The notes: generated from the letters alone by a model not told the origin. Positions 28,707-41,496 are shown, counted from the first letter of the stretch. The stretch: DNA of 64,000 nucleotides from Streptomyces sp. CB01881 (GCF_002953255.1 NZ_CP026498.1:5347888-5411887); one strand, 5' to 3'. Numbers and translations: made by a program.

Positions 28707-28964
28707 TCAGCCCAGCAGGACGTCGTCGTCGCCGAGGCAGCGCAGTTCGCGCACGAGCAGGGCCGTGCCGGTGATCAGTGCGGCGGCGCCGACCAAGGCG
28801 TTGACCAGCTTCAGCGTGTCGTTCTCGGTGCGGGCCTTCTTGACGTCCTTGTACACGGAGATGGCGCCGAAGGCGCTGGTCCCGATGGACAGCCACAGGC
28901 CGGGCTTGCTGTGCTTCCACCCCTTGATGGAGCTCGGGGCCTTGCCCTTCTCGATCTTGCTCAC
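28707..28964 (-). CDS. Small membrane protein inside the gat operon (85 aa)
   Basis: An 85-residue protein of unknown function. Residues ~18-35 ([18 protein letters not shown]) and ~53-72 ([20 protein letters not shown]) are probable membrane segments, joined by a charged loop [14 protein letters not shown] 28964 is chosen because it overlaps the gatA stop in a GTGA junction and has AGGAGG upstream, so it is translationally coupled to gatA. Its position between gatA and gatB is not part of the usual gatCAB arrangement. No family is recognised. Confidence 0.8.
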   Translation of the reverse strand: MSKIEKGKAPSSIKGWKHSKPGLWLSIGTSAFGAISVYKDVKKARTENDTLKLVNALVGAAALITGTALLVRELRCLGDDDVLLG

Positions 28965-30454
28965 AGTGCCGGTGCCTCCTCCAGCAGGGGGTGCCCCCAC
29001 TTGTCGTTGAGCGCGGCCTCGACGGCGCCGCCCACGCGGTACAGGCGGTCGTCCGCCATCGCGGGTGCGATGATCTGCAGGCCGACCGGGAGATTGTCCT
29101 CCGGGGCCAGACCGCAGGGCAGCGACATGGCCGCGTTGCCCGCGAGGTTCGACGGAATCGTGCACAGGTCGGCCAGGTACATCGCCATCGGGTCGTCGGC
29201 ACGCTCGCCGATCGGGAAGGCGGTGGTCGGCGTGGTCGGCGAGATCAGCACGTCCACGCCGGCGAAGGCGGCGTCGAAGTCGCGCGAGATGAGCGTGCGG
29301 ACCTTCTGGGCCGAGCCGTAGTAGGCGTCGTAGTAGCCCGAGGAGAGGGCGTAGGTGCCGAGGATGATGCGGCGCTTCACCTCGGGGCCGAAGCCGGCCT
29401 CACGGGTGAGGGCGGTGACGTCCTCGGCCGAGCGGGTGCCGTCGTCGCCGACCCGCAGGCCGTAGCGCATCGCGTCGAAGCGGGCCAGGTTGGACGAGGC
29501 CTCACTGGGCGCGATCAGGTAGTACGCCGGCAGCGCCAGGGTGAACGACGGGCAGGAGACCTCGACGACCTCGGCGCCCAGCTCGCGCAGCAGCTCCACG
29601 GACTCGTTGAACCGCTGCATCACGCCGGCCTGGTAGCCCTCGCCGGCGAACTCCTTGACCACGCCGATCCGCATGCCGCGGACGTCGCGCAGCTTCGCCG
29701 CCTCGACCACGGCCGGGACCGGCGCGTCGATCGAGGTGGAGTCCAGCGGGTCGTGGCCGGCAATGGCCTCGTGCAGCAGCGCCGCGTCCAGCACGGTGCG
29801 GGCGCACGGGCCGCCCTGGTCGAGGCTGCTGGAGAACGCCACCAGGCCGTAGCGGGAGACCGAGCCGTAGGTCGGCTTCACGCCGACGGTGCCGGTGACG
29901 GCGCCCGGCTGGCGGATCGAGCCGCCGGTGTCGGTACCGATCGCCAGCGGGGCCTCGAAGGCGGCCAGCGCGGCGGCCGAACCGCCGCCGGAGCCGCCGG
30001 GGATCCGGCTGAGGTCCCACGGGTTGCCGGTGGCGCCGAAGGCGGAGTTCTCGGTGGAGGAGCCCATCGCGAACTCGTCCATGTTGGTCTTGCCGAGGAT
30101 GACGACGCCGGCGTCCTTGAGACGCGTGGTCAGCGTGGCGTCGTACGGCGGGATCCAGCCTTCGAGGATCTTCGAGCCGCAGGTGGTCGGCACGCCCTTG
30201 GTGGTGAAGACGTCCTTCAGCGCCAGCGGGACGCCGGCCAGCGGGCCGAGCTCCTCGCCCTTGGCGCGCTTCTCGTCCACGGCCTTGGCGGCGCTCAGCG
30301 CGCCCTCGGTGTCGACGTGCAGGAAGGCGTTGACCTTCTTGTCGACGGCCCCGATGCGGTCCAGGTGCGCCTGGGCGACCTCGACGGCGGAGACCTCGCC
30401 CTTGGCGATGGCGGCCGCGGTCTCGGCGGCGGTGTAGCGGATCAGGTCGGTCAT
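28961..30454 (-). CDS. gatA: Aspartyl/glutamyl-tRNA amidotransferase subunit A
   Basis: A 497-residue amidase-signature enzyme that releases ammonia from glutamine for tRNA transamidation. The Ser-cisSer-Lys triad region is visible: the Lys in [15 protein letters not shown], the first Ser in [19 protein letters not shown], and the nucleophile in [15 protein letters not shown] 30454 starts five bases after gatC ends. The 3' end overlaps the following small gene by four bases (GTGA). Confidence 0.97.
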   Translation of the reverse strand: MTDLIRYTAAETAAAIAKGEVSAVEVAQAHLDRIGAVDKKVNAFLHVDTEGALSAAKAVDEKRAKGEELGPLAGVPLALKDVFTTKGVPTTCGSKILEGWIPPYDATLTTRLKDAGVVILGKTNMDEFAMGSSTENSAFGATGNPWDLSRIPGGSGGGSAAALAAFEAPLAIGTDTGGSIRQPGAVTGTVGVKPTYGSVSRYGLVAFSSSLDQGGPCARTVLDAALLHEAIAGHDPLDSTSIDAPVPAVVEAAKLRDVRGMRIGVVKEFAGEGYQAGVMQRFNESVELLRELGAEVVEVSCPSFTLALPAYYLIAPSEASSNLARFDAMRYGLRVGDDGTRSAEDVTALTREAGFGPEVKRRIILGTYALSSGYYDAYYGSAQKVRTLISRDFDAAFAGVDVLISPTTPTTAFPIGERADDPMAMYLADLCTIPSNLAGNAAMSLPCGLAPEDNLPVGLQIIAPAMADDRLYRVGGAVEAALNDKWGHPLLEEAPAL

Positions 30455-30459
30455 CTCGG

Positions 30460-30756
30460 TCAGTCCTCCCCGAGGATCTGGGGAACGCGGAAACGCTGCT
30501 CCTCGGCGGCCGGGGCACCGGCCAGGGCCTGCTCCGTGGTGAGCGACGGCCGCACCTCGTCCGCGCGCATGACGTTGGTCAGCGGGAGCGGGTGGGAGGT
30601 CGGCGGGACGTCCTGTCCGGCGACCTCGGAAACGCGGGCGACCGCGCCGATGATCACGTCGAGCTGCTCGGCGAAGTGGTCCAGCTCTTCGGCCTGCAAC
30701 TCAAGACGCGACAGCCGAGCGAGGTGGGCGACCTCCTCGCGCGTGATGCCAGGCAT
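30460..30756 (-). CDS. gatC: Aspartyl/glutamyl-tRNA amidotransferase subunit C
   Basis: A 98-residue GatC, the small stabilising belt of the GatCAB complex. The start [20 protein letters not shown] and the ending RVPQILGED are typical. It opens the gat operon, with gatA starting five bases later. Upstream at 30863-30879 lies an inverted repeat GCCCCAT / ATGGGGC, whose minus strand contains TAGGAT, a possible -10 element. Confidence 0.95.
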   Translation of the reverse strand: MPGITREEVAHLARLSRLELQAEELDHFAEQLDVIIGAVARVSEVAGQDVPPTSHPLPLTNVMRADEVRPSLTTEQALAGAPAAEEQRFRVPQILGED

Positions 30757-30984
30757 GCAGCGATCCTCAGGGTGAGTTCTGGTGAGGCCCGGCGGTGCGG
30801 TGAGGCGGTGCCGGACCCGGGCGGGAGCAGCCGGCTCGGCGCTCCCGTCCTCTTGGTCTGTGGCCCCATCCTATGGGGCGCGGCCCTGCCACCGGCCAAC
30901 GAGTAACGCCGGGGCCCGGTCACCGCGGCCACGGACGCCGGCCGGCCCGGCGTGCCGGAGGCGCCACTGCGGCCGGTTCGGGGG

Positions 30985-32835
30985 CTAGTTCGGCGTGCCG
31001 GGGGCCCGGATCTCCATCTGCGCGGCCTGCGCGGCCTGGATCACCGGCGGCAGGACGGACTGGCCGACCGGGTTGATCACCGGCTGGATGCCGGCCTGGA
31101 GCACGGGCTGGGCAGCCGCCTGGATGCCGGCCTGGACACCGGCCGGGAGCACCGGCGGGATCGCGGGCGCGATGGCCGGCTGGGCACCGGGCTGGAGCAC
31201 CGGCGGCAGCCCCGGCTGGACGGCCGGCGGCAGCTGCGCGGCCGCGCTGAACCGTTCCACCGTCGGCGCGCCGGTGCGGTGCACCCGCAGCCAGGCGGTG
31301 GCCTGCTCGGCCGGCAGCGCCGCCGAGACCAGCCAGCCCTGGACGGCGTCCACGCCCATGCGGTGCAGCCGCTCCCAGGTCTCGTCGTCCTCGACGCCCT
31401 CGGCGACCACGGTCAGGCCGAGCGAGTGCGCCAGCTCCACCGAGCAGCGGACCACCGCCGCGTCGTGGTCGTCGGCGACCATCCGGGAGACGAAGGAACG
31501 GTCGATCTTCAGCTCGCCGACCGGCAGGCTGCGCAGCCGCACCAGCGAGGAGTGGCCGGTGCCGAAGTCGTCCAGGGACATCCCGACGCCGTAGCCGCGC
31601 AGCTCGGCCAGGGTGTCCGCGGCGCGCCGGGAGTCGTCCAGCAGCAGCCGTTCGGTGATCTCCAGCTGGAGCGCGTGGGCCGGCACCTGGTGGCGGACGA
31701 GGTGCCCGGCGACCCGCTGGGCGAAGCCCGGGTTGAGCACGTCGCGCGGCGAGACGTTCACGGCGACCTGCACCTGGAGGCCCTGGTCGCGCCAGTAGGC
31801 GAGCTGGCCGACGGCCGCCTCCAGCACGTAGTCGGTGAGCCGGGGCATCAGGCCGCTGGACTCGGCGAGGCCGACGAACTCGTCCGGCGAGACCTTGCCC
31901 TGGCCCGGCCGCTCCCACCGCAGCAGCGCCTCCAGGCCGACCACCCGTCCGTCGAAGGCCACCTTCGGCTGGTAGTGCAGCTGCACCTCGCCGGTCTCCA
32001 GCGCCCGCCGCAGGTCGCCCAGGAGCCCGATCCGGTAGGGCGTGTCGGCGTCCTGGGTCTCGTTGTACTGCTCGACGGAGGTGCGGCCGTGCTGGGCGTG
32101 ACCCATCGCCACGTCGGCGCGGCGCAGCAGCGACTCGGCGTCCTGGGCGTGCTGCGGGTAGACGCAGACGCCGGCGCTGGCCTCCAGGACGAGCAGCAGC
32201 CCGTCCAGGCGGATCGGCGCGGCCAGCTCGGCGATCAGCGCCTTGGCGACCCGCTCCAGGGTGTCCGGGCAGCCGACGCCGGGGAGCAGGACGGCGAACT
32301 CGTCGCCGCCCATCCGGGCCACCAGCGGACGCCCGCCCCGGTAGTGCCGGGGCAGCCCGGCGAAGACGTCGTCTATCGACTCCCGGGTGGCGCTGCCCGC
32401 CGGGCCGCCGGAACGCAACGCCCGGTGCAGCCGGCGGGCGATGTGCACGAGTAACCGGTCGCCGGCGGTGTGCCCGAGCGTGTCGTTGAGTGACCGGAAC
32501 CGGTCGAGGTCCAGCAGTATCAGCCCGACGCTGTACCCCTGCTCGTGCTCGGCGATCGCCTCCTGGGCCGCCAGCAGCAGCGCCTGGCGGTTGGGCAGGT
32601 CCGTCAGCGGGTCGGTGAGCTGGTCCCGGGCCCGGTCACGGGCGATCCGCCACGCCGCGACCAGCACGGCCAGCGGCACCGCGAAGAGCGGCAGCAGCTC
32701 GGGCTCGTACCGGTAGACCAGGACGGCCAGCGGGATGAGCGGCGCGGCGCCGGCCAGCAGCACGCCGAGCAGCAGGACCGCACCCGCCACCCCCTGCGGC
32801 GGGCGTGTGGGCGCACCGCCGGTCGTACGATCCAT
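30985..32835 (-). CDS. rmdB: Membrane GGDEF-EAL protein with intact motifs and a Q/P-rich tail
   Basis: A 616-residue cyclic-di-GMP protein. Two membrane segments lie at ~15-60, and a GGDEF domain with intact ARMGGDEFAVL at ~174. The EAL domain from ~275 to 535 is complete: EALLRW (~300), VNVS, LEITE, SLDDFGTGHSS, LKIDRSFV and VVAEGVED. Phosphodiesterase activity is therefore expected. The last ~85 residues are low complexity with repeated VLQPGxQPxI/AGIQ units. Leu128 is encoded by TTA (32454-32452), so bldA tRNA is needed. Position next to ligA suggests Streptomyces RmdB, from memory of gene order. ATG 32835 has GGAGGACAGGG upstream. Confidence 0.8.
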   Translation of the reverse strand: MDRTTGGAPTRPPQGVAGAVLLLGVLLAGAAPLIPLAVLVYRYEPELLPLFAVPLAVLVAAWRIARDRARDQLTDPLTDLPNRQALLLAAQEAIAEHEQGYSVGLILLDLDRFRSLNDTLGHTAGDRLLVHIARRLHRALRSGGPAGSATRESIDDVFAGLPRHYRGGRPLVARMGGDEFAVLLPGVGCPDTLERVAKALIAELAAPIRLDGLLLVLEASAGVCVYPQHAQDAESLLRRADVAMGHAQHGRTSVEQYNETQDADTPYRIGLLGDLRRALETGEVQLHYQPKVAFDGRVVGLEALLRWERPGQGKVSPDEFVGLAESSGLMPRLTDYVLEAAVGQLAYWRDQGLQVQVAVNVSPRDVLNPGFAQRVAGHLVRHQVPAHALQLEITERLLLDDSRRAADTLAELRGYGVGMSLDDFGTGHSSLVRLRSLPVGELKIDRSFVSRMVADDHDAAVVRCSVELAHSLGLTVVAEGVEDDETWERLHRMGVDAVQGWLVSAALPAEQATAWLRVHRTGAPTVERFSAAAQLPPAVQPGLPPVLQPGAQPAIAPAIPPVLPAGVQAGIQAAAQPVLQAGIQPVINPVGQSVLPPVIQAAQAAQMEIRAPGTPN

Positions 32836-33145
32836 AAGCCCTGTCCTCCGTCGGGCCCGCCCCGTCAGGCCGCCTTACGGTGAGGCACCGTGCTGGTGCC
32901 GGCAGCTGCCGGGCATGGAGCGACCCCGCGGAGACCGGCTCAGCCGGTGCCCCCACCCCTGCTGACACTCTGTTGCGCTCCAGGGTATTCCGGGGTCCAC
33001 CCGGCGGGCAGACTTTCGGACAACCGGGAACACGCCACCGAGTTCGGGTGCCGCGCAGTGACACAATGCCCGCTTTCACTGTGCGGCACCCGGTGACGTT
33101 GCATCAGGACGATAACAAGACGGATTCGGCGCTTCCGCGCGCGGG
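32836..33145. other. ligA-rmdB intergenic region
   Basis: This 310-base gap between the ligA stop and the rmdB start holds no supported gene. It must carry the rmdB promoter. No clear -10/-35 pair or strong hairpin after ligA was found by eye. Confidence 0.4.
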
Positions 33146-36528
<3,383 letters not shown>

Positions 36529-36574
36529 CCGTCCGAGCCTAGTGCGCCGGGCGGGCGCGGTCCGCACCTGGGCG

Positions 36575-36613
36575 CGGCCCCGCCGCCGGGCCGTGGGCTC
36601 GGGGGCGGGGCCG
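36575..36613 (-). terminator. Hairpin after the first beta-helix gene
   Basis: CGGCCCCGCC and GGCGGGGCCG with a 19-base loop lie 40 bases beyond the stop at 36656. It differs from the identical hairpins that follow the other two copies. Confidence 0.45.
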
Positions 36614-36655
36614 CCGGGGTGCTGCGGTACTGCCGGGGTAACGCCGAGGCCGGGA

Positions 36656-38905
36656 TCAGTACGCCTGGTAGCCGAACAGGTCGACCGCCAGGTGCACGGG
36701 CCCGTCACTCGCGTTGTAGAACGACACCTTGCCGTCCTTCACCGGCACCACGACCTGGTTGGGGATGGTCTCCCCGCGCACGAAGTTGATGTTCGACGCG
36801 TCGGGTGCCGCGCCACCGTGCGGGTACACGGTGAGGTGTCCGTCGGCGCCGGGCTCGATGACCGTGACGTTCAGGGTCGCCGCCCCGATGCCCGCCACGT
36901 CGGCGAGGTCCACCACGACGGTGCCCCAGGCCGGCACGGGGCCGCCCGGTCCGCGGGTGTCCAGCTTCCGGGTCGGTCCGTTCGGGCTGTAGGTGAGCTT
37001 GCCCTCGGCCGTGTAGTAACCGGCCAGGTCGGCGATCAGCTGCACGGAGGCGCCGGAGGCGTTGTAGAACGACACCCTGCCGTCCTTCACCGGCACCGTC
37101 ACCAGGTTGGCGATCGTCCTGCCCGCCGTCCAGTTCAGGTTCGAGGCGTCCGGCGCCTGGTCCCCGTGCGGGTAGACCGTCAGGTGACCGTCCTGCCCGG
37201 GCTCCGTGACGGTCACGTTCATCGTCACCGCCGTCACCCCGCTCGCCGGCACCCCGGCCAGGCCGGTCACCGGGAGGTCGACCGTGCCCCACGCCGGAAC
37301 GGCCTGCGCCGGACCGCCGACACCGGTACGGGTGTCCAGCAGACGGGTCGGGCCCTGCGGGTGGAAGAAGTCGCCCTTGGGGCCGTAGTAGCCCGCGAGG
37401 TCGGCGATCAGCTGCACGGAGGCGCCGGAGGCGTTGTAGAACGACACCCTGCCGTCCTTCACCGGCACCGTCACCAGGTTGGCGATCGTCCTGCCCGCCG
37501 TCCAGTTCAGGTTCGAGGCGTCCGGCGCCTGGTCCCCGTGCGGGTAGACCGTCAGGTGACCGTCCTGCCCGGGCTCCGTGACGGTCACGTTCATCGTCAC
37601 CGCCGTCACCCCGCTCGCCGGCACCCCGGCCAGGCCGGTCACCGGGAGGTCGACCGTGCCCCACGCCGGAACGGCCTGCGCCGGACCGCCGACACCGGTA
37701 CGGGTGTCCAGCAGACGGGTCGGGCCGGCCGGGGTGAAGAGACTGCCGAAGTCCGGGTTCTCGTACGCGCCCCGGTCCCGGAAGCCCGTGCCGGTGCCCG
37801 TGTTGGGCACGGTCGGGTTGTCGACGGCCGCCATGCCGTACTGGTCGGCCGGCAGCATCCACGGCGCGTTCTCGTCGGCCGAGTCGATCGTGTGGTTGAC
37901 CGGCGCGTCGGGGCCCTTCGGGACCCACGGCGGCGCGACGAAGTCGTGCGCGCCCTGGCCGCTGGCCGCGGTGAACGCCGGCTGGGCGGTGAAGGCCGTG
38001 CCGGCCCAGCTGTAGGCGGCGGCGCCACTGCTCGGGTCGACCACGTTGTAGTCCACCTTCGTACCGGCGGTCGCACCCTGCGCGACCGTGATCCCGGTGG
38101 CCCGGGCGGCGTCGTTCCCGCACGGCTCGCCGCTGCGGGCGGTGCTGACCACGTTGTTCTCGACGACGGCGCCGCTCGATCCGCCGTTCAGCGCCAGCGC
38201 GGGAAAGCACCAGGAGTGGACGCTGTTGCTCACCACGACGGTGCCGGGGGCGTCCTCGACCAGGATGCCGGTGGCGGGGCCGTAGGAGTCGCTGTTGATC
38301 CCGTTGGTGGTCAGGACCGTCCCGGTGGAGCCCCCGTCCACGGTGAACGGCGACTGCCCGCGCACCGCGGCGACCGTGCCCCCGGCGTAGACGACCTGGC
38401 TGGAGCCGCCCGTGACGTGGACGGCGCCGTTGGTGGTGACCCGCGAGAAGGACACGTCGTGCCCGCCGTCGACCAGCAGGACGCCCTTGTCGATGTTCGG
38501 CTCCACCAGGAGGCTCTCGAACCGGATGTGCGAGGCGCCGCGCACGGTGACACCGGTGTCCGGCGCGCTCCCCATGCCGATCGCCGCGAGCGAGTCGCCG
38601 CCGCCGCCACTGCGGAAGGTGATCGGCGCCTCGGCCGTACCGGAGCGGGTGAGCACCAGGGACTCGCGGTAGGTACCGGGCTGGATCTCCACGGTCTGGC
38701 CGGGCTGGGCCACGGCCGCGGCGGCCCCGACGGTGCAGTACGGCGCAGCCTGGGCGCCGGTGCCGCTGTCGGTGCAGGCGGCACCGGGCCTGTTGTTGAC
38801 GTACAGCGTGGCGGGCGTGGCGGACGCGGTCGACAGACCGGCAGGCAGGCCGATCGCGCCGATCATCGTCGCACCGGCGACCAGCGCCATGCGGGTTCTG
38901 GAAAT
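36656..38905 (-). CDS. Secreted beta-helix protein with three RLLDTR repeats (paralog 1)
   Basis: A secreted protein of about 749 residues. It has a signal peptide (ISRTRMALVAGATMIGAIGL, cleavage after ASA) and a right-handed beta-helix region up to ~390 (TLYVNNRPGAACTDSGTG, repeated VVENNVV-like turns). Three ~124-residue C-terminal repeats each start at TRLLDTR or TRKLDTR and end at DLAGYY or DLFGYQAY. Repeats 1 and 2 are identical for 329 bases of DNA. The start is uncertain. ATG 38890 would remove the positively charged signal n-region, while ATT 38905 has AGGGGGAA just upstream and is conserved in paralog 2; TTG 39016 is a third option. The function is unknown; extracellular carbohydrate or surface binding is a guess. 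Confidence 0.75.
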   Translation of the reverse strand: MSRTRMALVAGATMIGAIGLPAGLSTASATPATLYVNNRPGAACTDSGTGAQAAPYCTVGAAAAVAQPGQTVEIQPGTYRESLVLTRSGTAEAPITFRSGGGGDSLAAIGMGSAPDTGVTVRGASHIRFESLLVEPNIDKGVLLVDGGHDVSFSRVTTNGAVHVTGGSSQVVYAGGTVAAVRGQSPFTVDGGSTGTVLTTNGINSDSYGPATGILVEDAPGTVVVSNSVHSWCFPALALNGGSSGAVVENNVVSTARSGEPCGNDAARATGITVAQGATAGTKVDYNVVDPSSGAAAYSWAGTAFTAQPAFTAASGQGAHDFVAPPWVPKGPDAPVNHTIDSADENAPWMLPADQYGMAAVDNPTVPNTGTGTGFRDRGAYENPDFGSLFTPAGPTRLLDTRTGVGGPAQAVPAWGTVDLPVTGLAGVPASGVTAVTMNVTVTEPGQDGHLTVYPHGDQAPDASNLNWTAGRTIANLVTVPVKDGRVSFYNASGASVQLIADLAGYYGPKGDFFHPQGPTRLLDTRTGVGGPAQAVPAWGTVDLPVTGLAGVPASGVTAVTMNVTVTEPGQDGHLTVYPHGDQAPDASNLNWTAGRTIANLVTVPVKDGRVSFYNASGASVQLIADLAGYYTAEGKLTYSPNGPTRKLDTRGPGGPVPAWGTVVVDLADVAGIGAATLNVTVIEPGADGHLTVYPHGGAAPDASNINFVRGETIPNQVVVPVKDGKVSFYNASDGPVHLAVDLFGYQAY
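37026..37726. repeat. Two perfect 329-bp direct repeats within paralog 1
   Basis: 37026-37354 and 37398-37726 are identical by eye, with a period of 372 bases (124 codons). They encode repeats 2 and 1 of the RLLDTR module. The perfect identity, including synonymous positions, means a recent duplication or gene conversion. Confidence 0.85.
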
Positions 38906-38963
38906 GGCTTCCCCCTGAGATGCAAAGGCACGGATCGTGCCGTTCGGCCCTGGATGTTCGAGG

Positions 38964-39001
38964 TGATCGAACGAAGGGCGAAGCGGATCATTCCACAGCG
39001 G
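38964..39001 (-). promoter_or_regulatory. Shared upstream element of the beta-helix genes (copy 1)
   Basis: A 38-base stretch (TGATCGAACGAAGGGCGAAG onward, ending ATTCCACAGCG) occurs upstream of both paralogs with only two differences, while the sequence between it and the gene differs. It lies 59-96 bases before the proposed start. It probably contains the promoter or an activator site. On the minus strand it reads GTGGAATGATCCGCT near its 5' end. Confidence 0.6.
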
Positions 39002-39074
39002 AAGAACCTTCGACAAAGCTGTTTTGACGCCCCGCCAGAGCAGCTCGGGAGCGCCGGACCCGGACGACGGAAGA

Positions 39075-39113
39075 CGGCCCCGGTGCCGAGCGCGGGGCTC
39101 GGCACCGGGGCCG
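39075..39113 (-). terminator. Terminator after beta-helix paralog 2
   Basis: A perfect 17-base stem (CGGCCCCGGTGCCGAGC and its complement) with loop GCGGG lies 21 bases downstream of the stop at 39135. The same hairpin recurs at 41573-41611. Confidence 0.8.
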
Positions 39114-39134
39114 CGGGTGGTGCGGGCGGGCCGG

Positions 39135-41435
39135 TCAGTACGCCTGGTAGCCGAACAGGTCGACGACGATGTGCACCGGGGCGTTGCTCGCGTTGTAGAA
39201 CGAGATCACGCCGTCCTTCACCGGGACCACGACCTGGTTGGGGATCGTCTCCCCGGGCGTGAAGTTGAGGTTCGAGGCGTTGGGCCGGGCGTCACCGTGC
39301 GGGTACACGGTGAGGTGGCCCTCGGTGCCCGGCTCGGTGACCGTCACGTTCAGGGTCACCGCGGCGACGTTCGGGATGTCACCGAGCGGGATGTCCAGCG
39401 TGCCCCAGGCCGGGACGGGGCCCGCCTGGCGCTCGCTGGCCTCCCAGCGGGTGTACTCACGCGTGTCGATCTGCCGCCACGGCCCGGCCGGGCGGTAGCT
39501 CAGCTTGCCCTCGGCGGTGTAGTAGCCGGCGAGGTCGGCGATCAGGTGCACGGTGCCGCCGGAGGCGTTGTAGAAGGAGACCTTGCCGTCCTTCACCGGG
39601 AGCGTCACCAGGTTCGGGATCGTGCGCCCGGCGGTCCAGTTGAGGTTGGAGGCGTTCGGCGCCTTGTCCCCGTGCGGGTAGACGGTCAGGTGGCCGTCCG
39701 CCGTGGGCTCGGTCACCGTCACGTTCATCGTCACCGCGGTCACGCCCGTCGCCGGGACCCCGGCGACGCCCGCGACCGGCAGGTCGACGGTGCCCCACGC
39801 GGGCACGGCCTGCGCCGCCGGGACGCCGATCGGCTCACGGGTGTCCAGCAGACGGGTCGGGGCCTGCGGGTGGAAGAGGTAGCCCTTGGTGCCGTAATAG
39901 CCGGCGAGGTCGGCGATCAGGTGCACGGTGCCGCCGGAGGCGTTGTAGAAGGACACCTTGCCGTCCTTCACCGGGACCGTCACCAGGTTCGGGATCGTGC
40001 GCCCGGCGGTCCAGTTGAGGTTCGACGAGGTCGGCGCCTCGTCGCCGTGCGGGTAGACGGTCAGGTGGCCGTCCGCCGTGGGCTCGGTCACCGTCACATT
40101 CATCGTCACCGCGGTCACGCCCGTCGCCGGGATCCCCGCGACGCCCGCGACCGGCAGGTCGACAGTGCCCCACGCCGGGACGGCCTGCGCCGCCGGGACG
40201 CCGATCGGCTCACGGGTGTCCAGCAGACGGGTCGGGCCGGCCGGGGTGAACGCGCTGCCCACGTCCAGGTTCTCGTAGGCGCCGCGGTCGCGGATGCCGG
40301 TGCCGGTCCCGCTGTTCGGCACGGTCACGTCGTCCGCGGGGGCCCAGCCGCCGCGGTCGGACGGCAGCATCCCGGGGGCGGTCTCGTCGGCCGAGTCGAC
40401 CGTGTGGTTCAGCGGCGCGTTCGGGCCCTTCTGGGACCACGACGGGGCGACGAAGTCGTGCGCGCCCTGGCCGGTGTTCGCGGTGAACTGGTCCTGGGTG
40501 GTGAACGCGGTGCCGGCCCACTGGTAGGCAGCGCCGCCGCTGCGCGAGTCGACGACGTTGTAGTCCACCTTGGTGTCCCGGGTGGAGTCCGCCCCGACGG
40601 TGATCCCGGTGGCCCTGGCGGCCTGGGCGTCGCACGACTTGTCGCTGTCCCGCGCGGTGTCCACCACGTTGTTCTCGACCACCGCGCCGGACGACGCGCC
40701 GTCCAGCACGATGCCCGGGAAGCAGCGCGAGCCGATGGTGTTGCTCACCACGACGGTGCCCGGGGCGTCCTTGACCAGGATCCCGGTCATCTCGTCGTTG
40801 TAGTTGGGCTGCACCATGTTGGTGGTCACCACCGTGCCGGTGGAACCGCCGTCCACGGTGATCGCCGGCCCCTGCGTGTAGATGTCGCCCCGGCCGAGGG
40901 TCACCTTGTCGGAGGCGTTGGTGATGTGCGCGCCGAGTCCGCCGGTGACGGAGACGTTGTCGAACGCCACGTCCCGGGCACCGTCCACCACGAGGGACGT
41001 CTTCTGGAAGGTCCCGACGATGCTCAGGTTCTCGAACCGGAGGTGCTCGGCGCCCTTGACGGTGAACCCGTTGATGGGCTTGTCCCACGCACCGAACCTG
41101 ACGCCGCCGCCCGGGGTGTGGTCGTCGTTCTTCTTGGCGCGGAAGGTGATCGGTGCCTCGGCGGTGCCCGACCGGGTGATGGTCAGGCTCTCGCTGTAGG
41201 TGCCGTCGGCGATGTCGACGGTCTGTCCCGGCTGGACCACGGCCGCGGCGGCGCCGACGGTGCAGTACGGCGCAGCCTGGGTGCCGGTGCCGCTGTCGGT
41301 GCAGTTGGCGCCGGCCGCGTTGTTCACGTAGAGCGTGGTGGCCGCGGCGACCGCGCTGTTGGCTCCGACGGCCGGCAGGCCGACCGTGCCGAGCAGCGTC
41401 GCACCGACGGCCAGCGCTATGCGGGTTCTGGAAAT
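39135..41435 (-). CDS. Secreted beta-helix protein with three RLLDTR repeats (paralog 2)
   Basis: About 766 residues, with the same layout as paralog 1: signal peptide (ISRTRIALAVGATLLGTVGL), a beta-helix region to ~395 with the shared LYVNNAAGANCTDSGTGTQA and AWGTVDLPVAG motifs, and three C-terminal repeats ending in DLFGYQAY. Repeats 1 and 2 are nearly identical (period 375 bases). Repeat 3 is diverged and contains a short insert EYTRWEASERQ. ATT 41435 has AGGGGGG upstream and matches paralog 1. The conventional alternative is ATG 41453, which has no ribosome site and would translate through that AGGGGGG. The two genes clearly arose by tandem duplication. Confidence 0.75.
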   Translation of the reverse strand: MSRTRIALAVGATLLGTVGLPAVGANSAVAAATTLYVNNAAGANCTDSGTGTQAAPYCTVGAAAAVVQPGQTVDIADGTYSESLTITRSGTAEAPITFRAKKNDDHTPGGGVRFGAWDKPINGFTVKGAEHLRFENLSIVGTFQKTSLVVDGARDVAFDNVSVTGGLGAHITNASDKVTLGRGDIYTQGPAITVDGGSTGTVVTTNMVQPNYNDEMTGILVKDAPGTVVVSNTIGSRCFPGIVLDGASSGAVVENNVVDTARDSDKSCDAQAARATGITVGADSTRDTKVDYNVVDSRSGGAAYQWAGTAFTTQDQFTANTGQGAHDFVAPSWSQKGPNAPLNHTVDSADETAPGMLPSDRGGWAPADDVTVPNSGTGTGIRDRGAYENLDVGSAFTPAGPTRLLDTREPIGVPAAQAVPAWGTVDLPVAGVAGIPATGVTAVTMNVTVTEPTADGHLTVYPHGDEAPTSSNLNWTAGRTIPNLVTVPVKDGKVSFYNASGGTVHLIADLAGYYGTKGYLFHPQAPTRLLDTREPIGVPAAQAVPAWGTVDLPVAGVAGVPATGVTAVTMNVTVTEPTADGHLTVYPHGDKAPNASNLNWTAGRTIPNLVTLPVKDGKVSFYNASGGTVHLIADLAGYYTAEGKLSYRPAGPWRQIDTREYTRWEASERQAGPVPAWGTLDIPLGDIPNVAAVTLNVTVTEPGTEGHLTVYPHGDARPNASNLNFTPGETIPNQVVVPVKDGVISFYNASNAPVHIVVDLFGYQAY

Positions 41436-41496
41436 CGAAGCCCCCCTGGGCATGACGAAGCGCTTTGGCGCATTCCGACCCTCGGACGTCCGAAAA

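Noticed and set aside
36656..41453. Mobile element or insertion sequence behind the repeats
   Set aside because: No transposase, terminal inverted repeats or target duplications were seen. The repeats are protein-coding modules.
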